Assembly (NCBI GenBank): GCA_030248295.1
Contig: JASANH010001344.1
Location: forward strand, 62,001 to 126,000
Direction of reading: 5' to 3'
Length of the DNA stretch: 64,000 nt
From: Mesodorylaimus sp. YZB2_4
Lineage: Eukaryota > Nematoda > Enoplea > Dorylaimida > Dorylaimidae
Part shown: piece after piece, positions 1-16,300 of the stretch
Numbering within the stretch: the first letter of the stretch is position 1
Layout of the letters: every line of letters starts with the position of its first letter
The notes under the pieces: model-generated
What the model was told of the DNA's origin: nothing
The model's database searches: none
Seen by the model: only the letters and a program-made list of their open reading frames with translations
Made by a program: the position numbers and the translations under genes

Positions 1-1160
1 AGAGGGACAAGCCGGCTAAGTATTCTGTTTCTTCGGAGGGACGACTCAGAGGGACTAGAGGTTTAGACCACCCTGAGCACGCCCTCCCAATGGCAATGAA
101 CTTGAGCCTCGGGGGTCTGGGGGGGGGGGGAGAGCCCTCTTTAGCCGAAATTGAGGGCCCTATCTTCAAAAGCTGTTTTTTGGTGCATAGTACTTTCTGG
201 CACATGGTGGAGCTTAAGCGTGTATGCGCTAAAAAAGTTTTCTCCATCGGCCGGCCTGAGCCACACCGACAGTGATTCGCGCTCTAACTTCGACCTTTCA
301 TCGCTGATTTTCCGCGTAAAGAAAGGTGACCGCCGCGAAATTTCAATTGATTAGAGAGTTTTCAGGGGTGCTGGAGAAAACAGAATCATTAGTTTTTGAA
401 AATTCGATACTTTCCATCAAGAAAATTGGTGCCATTTGAAGCCTAAAATCACAATTTCGCACTCTTTCCCTGATTTTGGCTCCAAAATTCCTAGTTTCTC
501 AGTTTTTCAAGACATTTCTCCGATTTCAAGATCTTTCTGGTTTTCCAACCTTCTATGAACCCTGAGTTATGAAGATACTTTGCATGCAGAGAGCCGCATG
601 TGCCTCATCAAGCGGTGCAGCTATTAGAGGCATCAGATAAGCGGTGAGCCAGGCTTGCTTCTATGCAAGCATTAAGTGGGTGGGATGATAAAGGAAGAGA
701 TGGGAATGAGGGCCAGTGTAACCAAGCCTGACAGGGTGGGAGAGAGACAAAAACCCCGACGGGGCAGGTGAGTCTTGCGACTCTATCTGCGACTGAAACA
801 TCAACCTGATAGCTGACCTCTCCCAGACAGGGGAGATCAATTACTCTCTGTCGCTCGCCATGGCCAACCAGGCACGGCACGAGGGTTACACCGGGATCCC
901 TGTCCGGACGGACGCTTTCCAAGTCGTCTGTCGCCTGACATTCCCATGCGTGGTGAGATTCCATTCATTCCGCACTCCCCTCTATTCTCATGGCTTGTCA
1001 GTGGGAGCCACTGATCGCCCCAGCTGGGGAAACCTCAACCCCTCGGGGTAATGTTTCAGCACCAGGCATCAGGCACCAGGTTTGGTCGCAGGACTAGCCT
1101 TGCTCCCCCTGACTTGGGTCGATCGCATTCTTTCCTGCCAAACATGGTTGCATCCCCTAC
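1..1160. other. Non-coding stretch left of the HELQ exons
   Basis: I see no convincing exon here. A G-run of about twelve lies near 119-130, and repeat family C occupies about 718-1075. The next HELQ exon, which would start just after the Asp-Glu of motif II, is not present here in any frame I could find. Either the gene continues beyond the window with a long intron or it is truncated. Confidence 0.5.
718..1075 (-). repeat. Dispersed repeat family C, one minus copy plus a plus-oriented fragment
   Basis: Positions 718-905 read on the minus strand match the copies at 6510-6690 and 60827-61020. Shared blocks include a motif like CTCCCCTGTCTGGGAGA, then GGTTGATGTTTCAG, then GTCGCAAGACT. A second piece at about 1000-1062 carries the same GGGGTAATGTTTCAG block in plus orientation. 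No coding capacity is visible. Type of element unknown. Confidence 0.65.
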
Positions 1161-2632
1161 CTCGTCAATGATCACCATTCCGACGCTATCGATCCGTTTG
1201 GACTTGATCAAGCTATTAATCAACAACTGACTCTTCTCGATAGTCGCCACATAAACAGAATTCCTGTTACAACGACGCTTGATCGGTGGGATTCGACCGC
1301 GTGATCCAGCGTATTCTTCCACTAAAAATCCCGATTTTGCATCGAGTAGAGCTTGAAGAGATTTGATCTGAAAATGACACGGCTGTATTACACACTATAG
1401 TGTGATTCCGGCGGAGTCGTTCTAAAATTGCACTGTTCGGGCAGGGGCGAAAATTAAAACCAAAATGAAACATGAATTTTTCGGCTTAATATATATACAA
1501 TGTGTGAGATTAAATTTTAAGGTTTCTTTTAGTTTTAAAATATTTAACAATACTTGCAGTATCAATAATTGCTTCTCGAAAAGTGTGCAATTTCTAACGC
1601 AAATCTTCTGAAAGCCTTCTTTAAACTTACTTTTTCCTGCACAATAGAAACAAATGGTAAAATGAATAAAGCGTCTTTGTCGCGACATAATGTTTTCAAA
1701 ATCAGGATTTCGGCCAATAAAGTTTTTCCCCCGCTAGTTGGTAAGGAAACGATAAAATTTCGACGCGGATTACGCATTTGCTGCAACAAGCATTGTTCTT
1801 GCCATTCTAAAATGAACAAAGAAATCAAACACTTTCAGTGAAAATGAGAAGAAATTTAAAAACGCTAAACGAAAGGGTGTAGGCTAGTATCGCCATTCGC
1901 GTCACCGCCGTCAATGCCCATACACTGGGGAGATAAAGCACAATGAGAAAAGATAGTAGGGCGCGCTGCCATACTGCGATTATATTATCGAGCGCAGAAG
2001 TGAGCGAACCGTCATTGAGGCCTATTTTTCAGTGGTGTCAAACCACTGATGCGGTTTTTTATCATAACTGAGTGCCCTTGATCTTGACATTGTTTGGGCT
2101 TTTGTATGTACAGTATGCATAGTATTTGTGAGCTTCATCCCTGACGATGAGTGCGTTTCATGATGCTTGGTGATAAAAAATGAATGACATGATCGATAGA
2201 TATATCGGTCGGTGCTGGACTGTAATTGCTTTGAGTGAGGCGCCTCTTTTAAAATCGATTAAATAAATACAAAAAGGGGTCGTGAACACGTGTCTTACCA
2301 TACAATCTCTTAATTCCACGTTGCTCGCGCAAGTAATTTCGGATCTGACTATCCAAACCAAACAATGGATCATTATTTAACTTTTGAACGGAGCTGGCAG
2401 TATCACGTACGAAAAGAGAGGTGGTGGATGATGAAGACGACGGCGATGAATCTAGACATCGATAATTAGCGGATGATGAAAAGTTACTGTCGTCCAAAAA
2501 GGCCGAATCTGGTAAACTATCGTCTGGACCGGTTTGATCGAGGACAGCGGATGTTGTTGGTTCAGGCGATTTACGAGGACGTTTTGATGCTAAAACGGGA
2601 CTGTCGTACACAAAACGAGGGTGGCGAATCAT
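1161..2632 (-). CDS. HELQ-like DNA helicase, N-terminal part (partial or broken)
   Basis: HELQ is a superfamily 2 (Ski2-like) 3'-5' DNA helicase used in repair of replication damage. Three exons are clear on the minus strand. Exon 1 (2632-2299) begins at ATG, encodes a Ser-rich N-terminus and ends with the family sequence GIKRLY. Exon 2 (1806 to about 1631) continues in phase with EWQEQC and the Walker A motif PTSGGKT. A later exon (1321-1161) encodes [10 protein letters not shown], then VATIEK and IIDE, the start of motif II. Between them, 1630-1560 reads on in frame with FALEIAHF, which fits the family, but reaches a TGA and gives no donor matching the phase of the 1321 acceptor. So either a small exon is missed, there is a frameshift, or this is a pseudogene. 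The rest of the helicase is not in the window. Confidence 0.75.
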
Positions 2633-3365
2633 AATATGTGAAAGAAGAAAACCGAAAAACGTAAAATCGGAAAGTAAATATTTCAGAAGTCAGAACGAGA
2701 AATTTTTGAACAGCGCGGCGTGAAAGAGGAATTTGATTTTTAGCGCTCCTAGCAGACACCTACCAAGGTGAGCGGGAGATTCAAAAATTACTGTGCAGCA
2801 ATTTTTGAAGCCATTTTGGATGACCGGTTTCGATAGTATGGCCCACCATGTCAGGTGCTGGTGACCTTAAGTGGGATAAGCAGTCTTAGGACTGCTCGGT
2901 TTGGCCCTACATCAGGTGATGTGGCTGATGGTAGCAGATAGGGCCCATCAATTCGCGTCAGCTGTGGATCATATGAGCCAGCCAATCCGTCTTTTCGTTA
3001 GTTCTAATCCTGCCCAGCATTGTGTGATTGGCTGCAGCTGCCCTGCTCTGTCCTGCGATCTCCTCCCCACGTGGAGTCCAAACGGGGGAGGGGTCAGTGT
3101 CCCAACACAAATCTTGGATCAGGTCGCTCGTGAAGAGGACCCTCGTCACTGGACCCACCCTACCATGGATCTATGCGGAATGGGGAGGTTGGACGGTTCT
3201 GTCTAAATATCTGTCCCACGCAAAAGAGGCCCTGGAGAGCTAGCACTTTAATGGCGCCACGCAAAGTAGTCAGAGATTAGGATGGGCAGGACCGACAGGA
3301 GCACAACACCCAGCATGGGCACCCCACACACATGTCCAGTCAGCGGCAGTGGAGCTGACTCTGAC

Positions 3366-3398
3366 CCTGCACTCAATGGAAGGTCCATTGAGTGCAGG
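3366..3398. repeat. Perfect hairpin, 15-bp arms and 3-nt loop
   Basis: Arms 3366-3380 and 3384-3398 are exact reverse complements (left arm CCTGCACTCAATGGA) around the loop AGG. It lies in the HELQ-PI4K2 intergenic region with no T-run after it, so a terminator role is not suggested. Confidence 0.85.
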
Positions 3399-4081
3399 TT
3401 TTCAAGAGCCAGCTCCTACAGATCCATTCGGTGCCTCTGGAGCTGCAGATTGGTCCAGCATCCTGTCAGTACCTGTCGGGTACTCTGTTGAGGAACTGAT
3501 ATCGGTGCCATGCCAATATGTTCCGGGTTGCATCATTCAGGTCACATGATTCTGCTCGGTTCGCCTGATTCTGATTGGCGAATCCTAAAAAATGTCACAG
3601 CAAGCCAGAAAAAATTTTATGAAACTAATTTTTCAAAGCCGCTATGATTGTGCTTTTAATGATGAGTGTTAAAATTATTGATTTCAAAAATCTAATAAAT
3701 AACTGAAACCCAATTTTACCCTGTGATCGCAGGCTACAGTAAGCCAAGTTTCCATGAATCGTGAATCATGACGACACATCATACAAGTATGAAAATAAAA
3801 TAAAATAGTATTCCATTTCGAAACAGTTTATGCTCAATTAGTTCGAGAAAATCAATGGTTCATCCCTAGTCGAGAACAGGACTGCGAAGTTGAGCAATTG
3901 ATGCAGATTTTCAAATTTTGAAGTTTTCAGGTCAACGTTTTCAAGACGGCTACGACGGAAAGTAAGTGAGTGTCCTGATTTAGTATGTTTGACTCTCGTT
4001 TCAGGAATCGAGTTTTACCATCTTGATCTTTCGGTTTTAATCTTTTTGAACGCGCAATCTTAAAAACTAAAATATGACCCC

Positions 4082-4345
4082 AAAATAGATACATAGTAGG
4101 CACGCGGCACTAACGAGCAGGATGTGCTTACTATCCCCGCACGCTTTAGACGACACGGCTAACGGAAACGCGCATTTTTTAATCAGACGAATCTGCATAC
4201 AAGGAAGCGCCAGACTGAGCCTAAGTCTAGGATTAGATAGAAAGTGAGAAGACACGCAAAAATACACAAAGAAACGGATAGAGCAAGTTTCAGGTTGGGA
4301 GCACATCCTGCTCGTTAGTGCCGAGTCATAGACGGCTATCTATTT
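4082..4345. mobile_element. MITE-like element with inverted terminal repeats
   Basis: Positions 4106-4128 and 4300-4322 are a perfect 23-bp inverted repeat containing ACTAACGAGCAGGATG. Farther out, AAAATAGATA at the left end is mirrored near 4336-4345, so imperfect arms of about 45 bp enclose roughly 170 bp. No open frame of note inside. The exact ends and the target duplication are uncertain. Confidence 0.7.
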
Positions 4346-4628
4346 TCCAAAATACAAAAATTCATGCTCGATAGAGCGATATGTTCGATCCTGCAACATG
4401 TTTTGCACGCAAGTATTTGGCATTAATTTTAGGCAACTAATGGCAAACGGGTCTTCCATTTCGGCTGCACTTAATTTTTCACGTTATTTTCTTCGTTTTC
4501 GTTTAGTTTCGGAAACAGCAGGCAAAATTTCTCATTGAAAAATCGCAAACTGTCTTTCCTTTACTCGATAACAGATTATTTTACGTTGCTTATATCTTTG
4601 GATTATTTACTCTAGACACCTGAGAATC

Positions 4629-9723
<5,095 letters not shown>

Positions 9724-10349
9724 ATGACTGGCCCTGGATCAGTCTGCGATCGTTGGGCTAGCTCACTGCAACCGCGAGCGCTGGCAGTTGGCTGCGGGAC
9801 GATTCGGTGTGGGTGCGATGGGCCTTGCTTGCCTCTGGTGGCTTTATTATGTTAGGATTATAGCTTTGGATTTTTATGGTTTGTCTTACTTATTGGGTTC
9901 TCGTGCTAACCTGGGGTTGCGAATTACTCGGCTGCCTTTGGAATGGCCTTGATTTTGTGGTGGCTATGGGAATAACTGGGTGTTATGTCGATGATTGTGA
10001 TGGTAATCTGTAAAGTGAAATAAAATAGTGGATAGTGGCTGTGGTAGGGAAAGCAGAGTTTGGGCTCATCCATAAGGGACTTACAGAATCGGTCGAAATT
10101 TGGGGTGATGGTTTTCGGAGATTTGATTTCCCGCAAATTTTGTCCCGCCTTAAAGCAGACAAGGTCGTGTCATAAGCAGATCGAGCTGTGCGCGTTTTGA
10201 CTTGGAGCGAGCTTTCGTTTCGGATTCACGCGCCAAATTCATTCGTCTTGTTTGAACTAGCGTCGCTTGGTCGGTTCGAGAATATTCGTTGGATTTGGCT
10301 AGTGGATTAAGTTTTTGTTTTGTCAAGTTTCGTTGAATTTTTACGAAAA
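9724..10349. promoter_or_regulatory. PI4K2-TOP2 intergenic region, probable TOP2 promoter
   Basis: These 626 bases separate the PI4K2 stop from the TOP2 start codon, both genes being on the plus strand. It should hold the PI4K2 3' UTR and the TOP2 promoter and 5' UTR. I see no clear TATA box or initiator and no open frame that looks coding. Confidence 0.4.
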
Positions 10350-13300
10350 ATGTCTTCAAAACCGGCGAAGGTTCCTAAAGCACCAAAAGATCCACCGGCA
10401 AAGCCCAAAACGACGAAACCTAAGAAAACGAAGGAAAACGGGGCAGTGGATCCTGCATTCAATGAAGATGGAGCGGCTGCGGCTACGGGGACGAAGAATG
10501 TGGAAAAAGATCCATTGCACGTGTTCCAATCGTTGGAAGAAGCTACTGAAGGTGGAAAAAAGCGATTGTCAATCGAACAAATTTATCAGAAGAAAACGCA
10601 ATTGGAACACATTTTGCTGCGTCCGTCGACGTATATTGGTTCAGTTGATCCGCACACAGAAGTAAGTTGGTCTAACGTTTCCACCAGTGAGTAAACTAGT
10701 TAACAGTACCTGGAGTCCGAAGAAGGCCCGCAGGCACGCCTGTTCATGAACGCTTGGGTACTAGCAGAGGGCTGTAGGTGTGTACAACGTGTCGATCTGT
10801 TCCCCAGGACATAGCCGTACAATTCCTACATATTATATAGGTGCCGGTGGTACAGGCTTCTGCATACTTCAATTAAATATCTGAACAGCTTCTGGTAACT
10901 TGTCCGAGGGAATGAGATGGTGTCGCGGGTTGGTTTTAAATGACGATAGGCTGATTTACAGCATCGAACTATTCGATCCTAAAAGATTGCAGCAGGGGGT
11001 GGCCATAAGTAGCTCAACCCAGGGTCGACCGTACCGCCGTACGGGGAGGGGGGTTGCACGGGGAAAATACCCAGTTGCGCCGCTTACGAGTTGCGGCGTT
11101 CGGATTGCGCCGTTTTACTTGCGCCGTTTTGTGTTGCGCCAATTCATAATAGCGCCGCTTTGAGTTGCGCTTGTCACTAATTGCGCTGATTTCTCAGGTT
11201 GGATTGAAACCTCTCTGGGCCCGGCATCGACCGATCCAACCCTAGGTCTGGATGCCGATCCGATTCGGCCAATCCGCTCCAAAAGAATTTAGATTGATGG
11301 GGAGGACGTACAGTACTTGGCACTGCGTCCTCCCCAACCTGCTCTGTTTCCTCGCTGTCACTCTGTCAGTTCACTCTAAAGGACGCAGGGAGGAGAAAGC
11401 AGCAGAGCCTTAAGTGGGACTGAATGCTATTTTGAGAGAAAAAACGGGATTTTCTCATCATAGTATGCCACACCTTATCATTCTTCGGCAGATACAGAGC
11501 GTGAAATTTCAGTTGCTGATCCGGCCGATCCAGCGGTCGGATTGGATCGGTCAATGCTGGCTCTGGGCCGCAAAGATTCGTGATCAGTGCTCATACACCC
11601 AGCGCCGTAGCAGATTTTACATGGGATTCGGAAAAAATAGGAAGTGCTCCTTCACAGTATGCCTCACACAAGGGTTTCCAGACATAAGAGGAGCTGATAA
11701 CATTGTCAATTCAGATATCAAATCGTCGATGCTGGTTTTTAACGTGTTTTTAATGTTAGAAAGGGACAAGACACGCATACTCGCACGATATTACATGGGT
11801 ACTATAAATGCAGATGAGAAGTGCGAGCTCCAAAACCCCTGTTTTTGATGCTTCAACAAGATTTGAAATTTTGCATATACAGTAGTCTATGAAATTCTTT
11901 TTCTGTAAATTCATGCGCACTGCGGTACTCTATTCCTAATGGCTTGTTTTTCAGCAAATGTGGGTCTTCGATACGGAATCAGAGACCATGGTCAATCGTG
12001 AAATTACGTACGTGCCAGGGTTGTACAAGATTTTCGACGAAATCGTTGTGAACGCCGCCGATAACAAGCAGCGCGATAAGACAATGACAACTATTAAAAT
12101 CAGCATCAATTCGTAAGTGCTTGTTACTTGTGTGTCCGACCGACCGGTTATCGGTCGATAATATCTATCGGAGCTGGATTAGATATGATTGCGAAACTGT
12201 ACACACAGCTGCTGGAGTCATTATTGGGCGAGGGTGATCATCCTGCTTGCTTGTTCAGGTCCTTTGCCCAAGCATAAACTGTCAGATCGGTAGTTTAAAT
12301 TGATAATTCGTGCCAGAAATCAATGTTTATGATGATGTCACATTTTCTGTCCAAATCATCATCCCCCTTTGTGTGATGTTCAGTTCTGGACTGATAGCAT
12401 GAGGGACCTAAACAGCTGACCCCTGGGATCTTGCATAGGGCTTGTCCCACTAACCCCCCCCCCCCCCATAACCGCCCCACTCTGAAATTGGTCTGTACCA
12501 TTGACACCTCCCCTGACGCGGGTTGGGTGACATGACAGTACGAATCTATGTAGACGGCTAAAAGAACCAAACTGTCTTTCGCGTGTAATAATTTCATTCA
12601 ACCGCCTTTTGCAGAGAGAAAAATGAAGTAAGCGTATGGAACAATGGACGTGGTATTCCCGTTGTCGAACATCGCACCGAAAAAATGTACGTGCCAGAAC
12701 TCATCTTTGGTACTCTTCTGACTTCGTCAAACTACGATGATACTGAGAATCGATTGACTGGTGAGAATTCTTGTCAAGTGTTTTTTCTGAAGAATGAAAT
12801 CTTTTCTTTCAGGCGGTCTGAACGGTTTTGGGGCAAAATTATGTAATATCTTCAGTAAAAAATTTACTGTGGAAACTTCGAGCAAGGAATATGGAAAACA
12901 GTTCAAGCAGGTTAGCTTCTTCGCTTGATTGTTTGCATTGATTGGGTGTGAAAATCGTGTTTTTTTAGACTTGGCGAGATAATATGGGATCGACTGATCA
13001 GGCTCAAGTGACTCCAGCGAAAGGAGACGATTTCACTTGCGTTACATTCACGCCAGATTTAGCAAAGTTTGGAATGACGGAATTGGATAACGATATTGTT
13101 GCGTTGATGTCTCGTCGTGCCTATGATTTAGCTGGTTCGACGCAAGGGGTTACTGTATTTCTTAATGGAAAGAAGTTACCAGTAAGTTATTTGAATTTGT
13201 TTCAGTCGTTCAGTCGTAACGACTTGCTTTCTCCTGCAGGTGAAAGGGTTCAAGCAATATGTCGAGTTGTATACGCGCGAACGAATGAATCATAAAGGCG

Positions 13301-16300
13301 AGCCGTTAAAGGTTTGTTTCGGTGAACCCAGTGAACGGTGGCAAGTTGCTGTGACTATATCGGATACAGGGTCGTTTCAACAGATCAGTTTCGTCAATAG
13401 TATTGCTACCACCAAGGTAAGTTGGGCTTGGAAGCGGTAATGAAAAGTTCCCATAGTCTTGGGCTGCAGTTAGAGTACTATTCGCTATTTAAGGGTGGCC
13501 GTCATGTGGACTACGTTTGCGATCAGATCGTGGAAAAGTTGATCGAGCAAGTTAAGAAACAGATCAAAAAGACGGGCATGAATATTCGTGCTGCTCAAGT
13601 AAATTTTTTTCTATCGTTTCTTCCTAATCATTTATTCTCCTCATTTTAGATCAAGAGTCACATGTGGGTCTTCGTCAATTGCTTGATCGTCAATCCCACG
13701 TTCGACTCTCAAACCAAAGAAAATATGACTTTGCAATCGAAAAATTTTGGGAGCAAATGCGAATTGAACGAGGATTTCATTAAAGCAGCAAATAAATCGG
13801 GTATTGTGGAGAGCGTAATGGATTGGTTGCAAGGCAAAGCACTGGTAAGTTAAGGGACAAGGGTGGAGAGGTCTGACAGAATCTAGACCTTTTTGTTGGA
13901 GATTTTTTATTGCACTGCTGTTGTGTTTGTCCTTATATGGCACCATAAGCCTTGGCGTGCATCTTTCCTTGCGGCGGTTAATGATGCTGTAGGTTTTCCG
14001 TCGCTGCGAATGTGGTGTGCGTCGGGGTCTGGATGGGAGTGGTGCCAGGAAGGGTCACTATCGTAAGCATAGGTCCCTGTTGTTGATGGAATGGGTCGAG
14101 GTGACGGCTGTCAGGGAAGGAAAGGAAACCTGTCTCGCTACACCATTGTCCTTGCTGAAACTATCCTGCTCAAAACTTGCTTGTCTGAGGTTGGCCAGAA
14201 ATGATTTGCACAGCCTATTTTTGTGTCCTTTTTAGCAACAATTAAACAAGCAATGTCATTCGAGCAAGCACTCGAAACTGAAGGGGATGCCGAAATTGGA
14301 CGACGCCAACGATGCTGGTACGAAGAACTCACATTTATGCACTTTGATCTTGACCGAGGGAGATTCGGCCAAGTCGTTGGCTGTTGCTGGTTTGGGTGTG
14401 GTCGGTCGTGATCGATACGGCGTATTCCCGTTGCGTGGCAAAGTACTGAACGTGCGTGAAGCCTCGCATAAACAGGTAAGATTAGTGGTGCTAGATAGGG
14501 TGGATGATAAAATGTACTATATTGGTGTTTTTCAGATCATGGAAAATGCGGAGGTGAACGCTTTGATCAAAATTCTCGGTCTGCAATACAAAAAGAAGTA
14601 TGATTCGTTAGACGATGTAAAGACGTTGCGTTATGGAAAGGTTATGATCATGACTGATCAGGTATGGCTGTCAATCGCGTTAGTTGCGGGTGTGAAGCTG
14701 ACGAATGCTTATTTTAGGACCAAGACGGATCGCATATCAAAGGCTTACTGATCAATTTTATCCATCACAATTGGCCGTCGTTGTTGCAGCGTGATTTCTT
14801 AGAAGAGTTCATTACGCCTATTGTAAAAGTATCGAAAGGAGGAAATCGTGAATTTTCGTTCTACAGTATTCCCGAATATGAAGAGTGGAAATCTCAAACG
14901 GCGGATTGGAATAAGTGGACGATCAAGTACTACAAAGGTATTGAAGTTTTGAAGTTTTTGGTAGCTGGATCAGAATTACTTGGTGGGTGGGTGGCTAGGT
15001 GATGGACGGGATGGATTGGAGGGGGCGTCATCTGCTGTAGATTGTTTGGTTGGTTCGATGAGATGTAAGGGAAAGAGTCGACGTCGCCAATTTTTCCAGG
15101 AGAATATTATTTCCTCGCCTTTCAGGTTTGGGTACCTCGACTTCGAAAGAAGCGAAAGAATATTTCCAGAATATGGAACGACATCGCATTGTGTTCGCGT
15201 ATGCTGGCAATCAGGATGATCAATCTATCGATTTGGCATTTAGTAAGAAGAAAATCGACGATCGCAAAGAATGGTTGACACACTGGATGGAGGATAAGAA
15301 ATCGAGAAAGCGAGAAAATTTGCCAGATGTAAGTCAGATGACAGCTGAGCGGTTTCGGTGGTTTCCATTGTGGGGGTACGGCTCATTGGGGTCAACATGA
15401 CTAGACAGACCAACATGGCAGGTCGTTGCATAACACTTCCTTTCAGGTTTATCTGTACGAAAAAGACACGACGAAGGTGTCGTACACCGACTTCATCAAC
15501 AAGGAGTTGATCCTGTTCAGCAACATGGACAACGAACGCAGTATTCCGTGTTTGGTCGATGGATTGAAACCGGGTCAACGCAAGGTCATGTTCACTTGCT
15601 TCCGTCGTAATGACAAGCGTGAGGTCAAAGTTGCTCAGTTGGCTGGTTCGGTTGCCGAAATGTCGGCTTATCACCACGGCGAACAGTCCCTGATGTCCAC
15701 TATCATCAACTTGGCGCAAGATTTTGTTGGAAGCAACAATATTAATTTGCTCTTGCCCAATGGTCAGTTCGGTACGAGGTTGCAGGGTGGTAAAGATGCG
15801 GCCAGCCCTCGTTATATTTTCACGATGCTCAAGTAAGTCGTTGATGCTGTTTGGGTTGCAGCTTGTCCTACTGCCGGTGGGCAGTATTATGGGGTCTGTA
15901 AGTGCGGATAGCTGGCTACATATCATGTGCTTCGACTTATTGTAAACCAATCTATCAGATTGCATGGTCTTTTTCAGTCCTGTTACTCGCACAATTTTCC
16001 ATCCAGCTGACGATCCGTGCTTGGCGTACACATGGGACGATAACAAGAGGACGGAACCAGAGTATTACTGCCCTATCGTTCCGGTCGTGTTAATAAACGG
16101 TGCCGAAGGTATTGGTACAGGATGGTCGACCAAGGTTCCATTGTACAATCCACGCGAAATTGTTAACAATATCAAAAGGATGATTCGAGAGGAAGAACCA
16201 TTGCCAATGGTGAGTAGTGTTTGCTGATGTGCCTAAATCAATTCGTACATGCTGGAAAACCTTGAAATACCAGGGAAAACTATTTGCCACTTCTTGTATG

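Larger units (their letters stand above)
2633..4628. other. Intergenic region between HELQ (minus) and PI4K2 (plus)
   Basis: The two genes point away from each other, so both promoters should lie here. I found no convincing exon. The region holds a perfect 15-bp hairpin (3366-3398) and a short inverted-repeat element (4082-4345). Several open frames near 2900-3550 look accidental: they overlap in different frames and match no family I know. Confidence 0.55.

Noticed and set aside
2901-3549. Several overlapping open frames on both strands
   Set aside because: They overlap in conflicting frames, have no recognisable domain, no clear splice sites, and include a hairpin; most likely chance.
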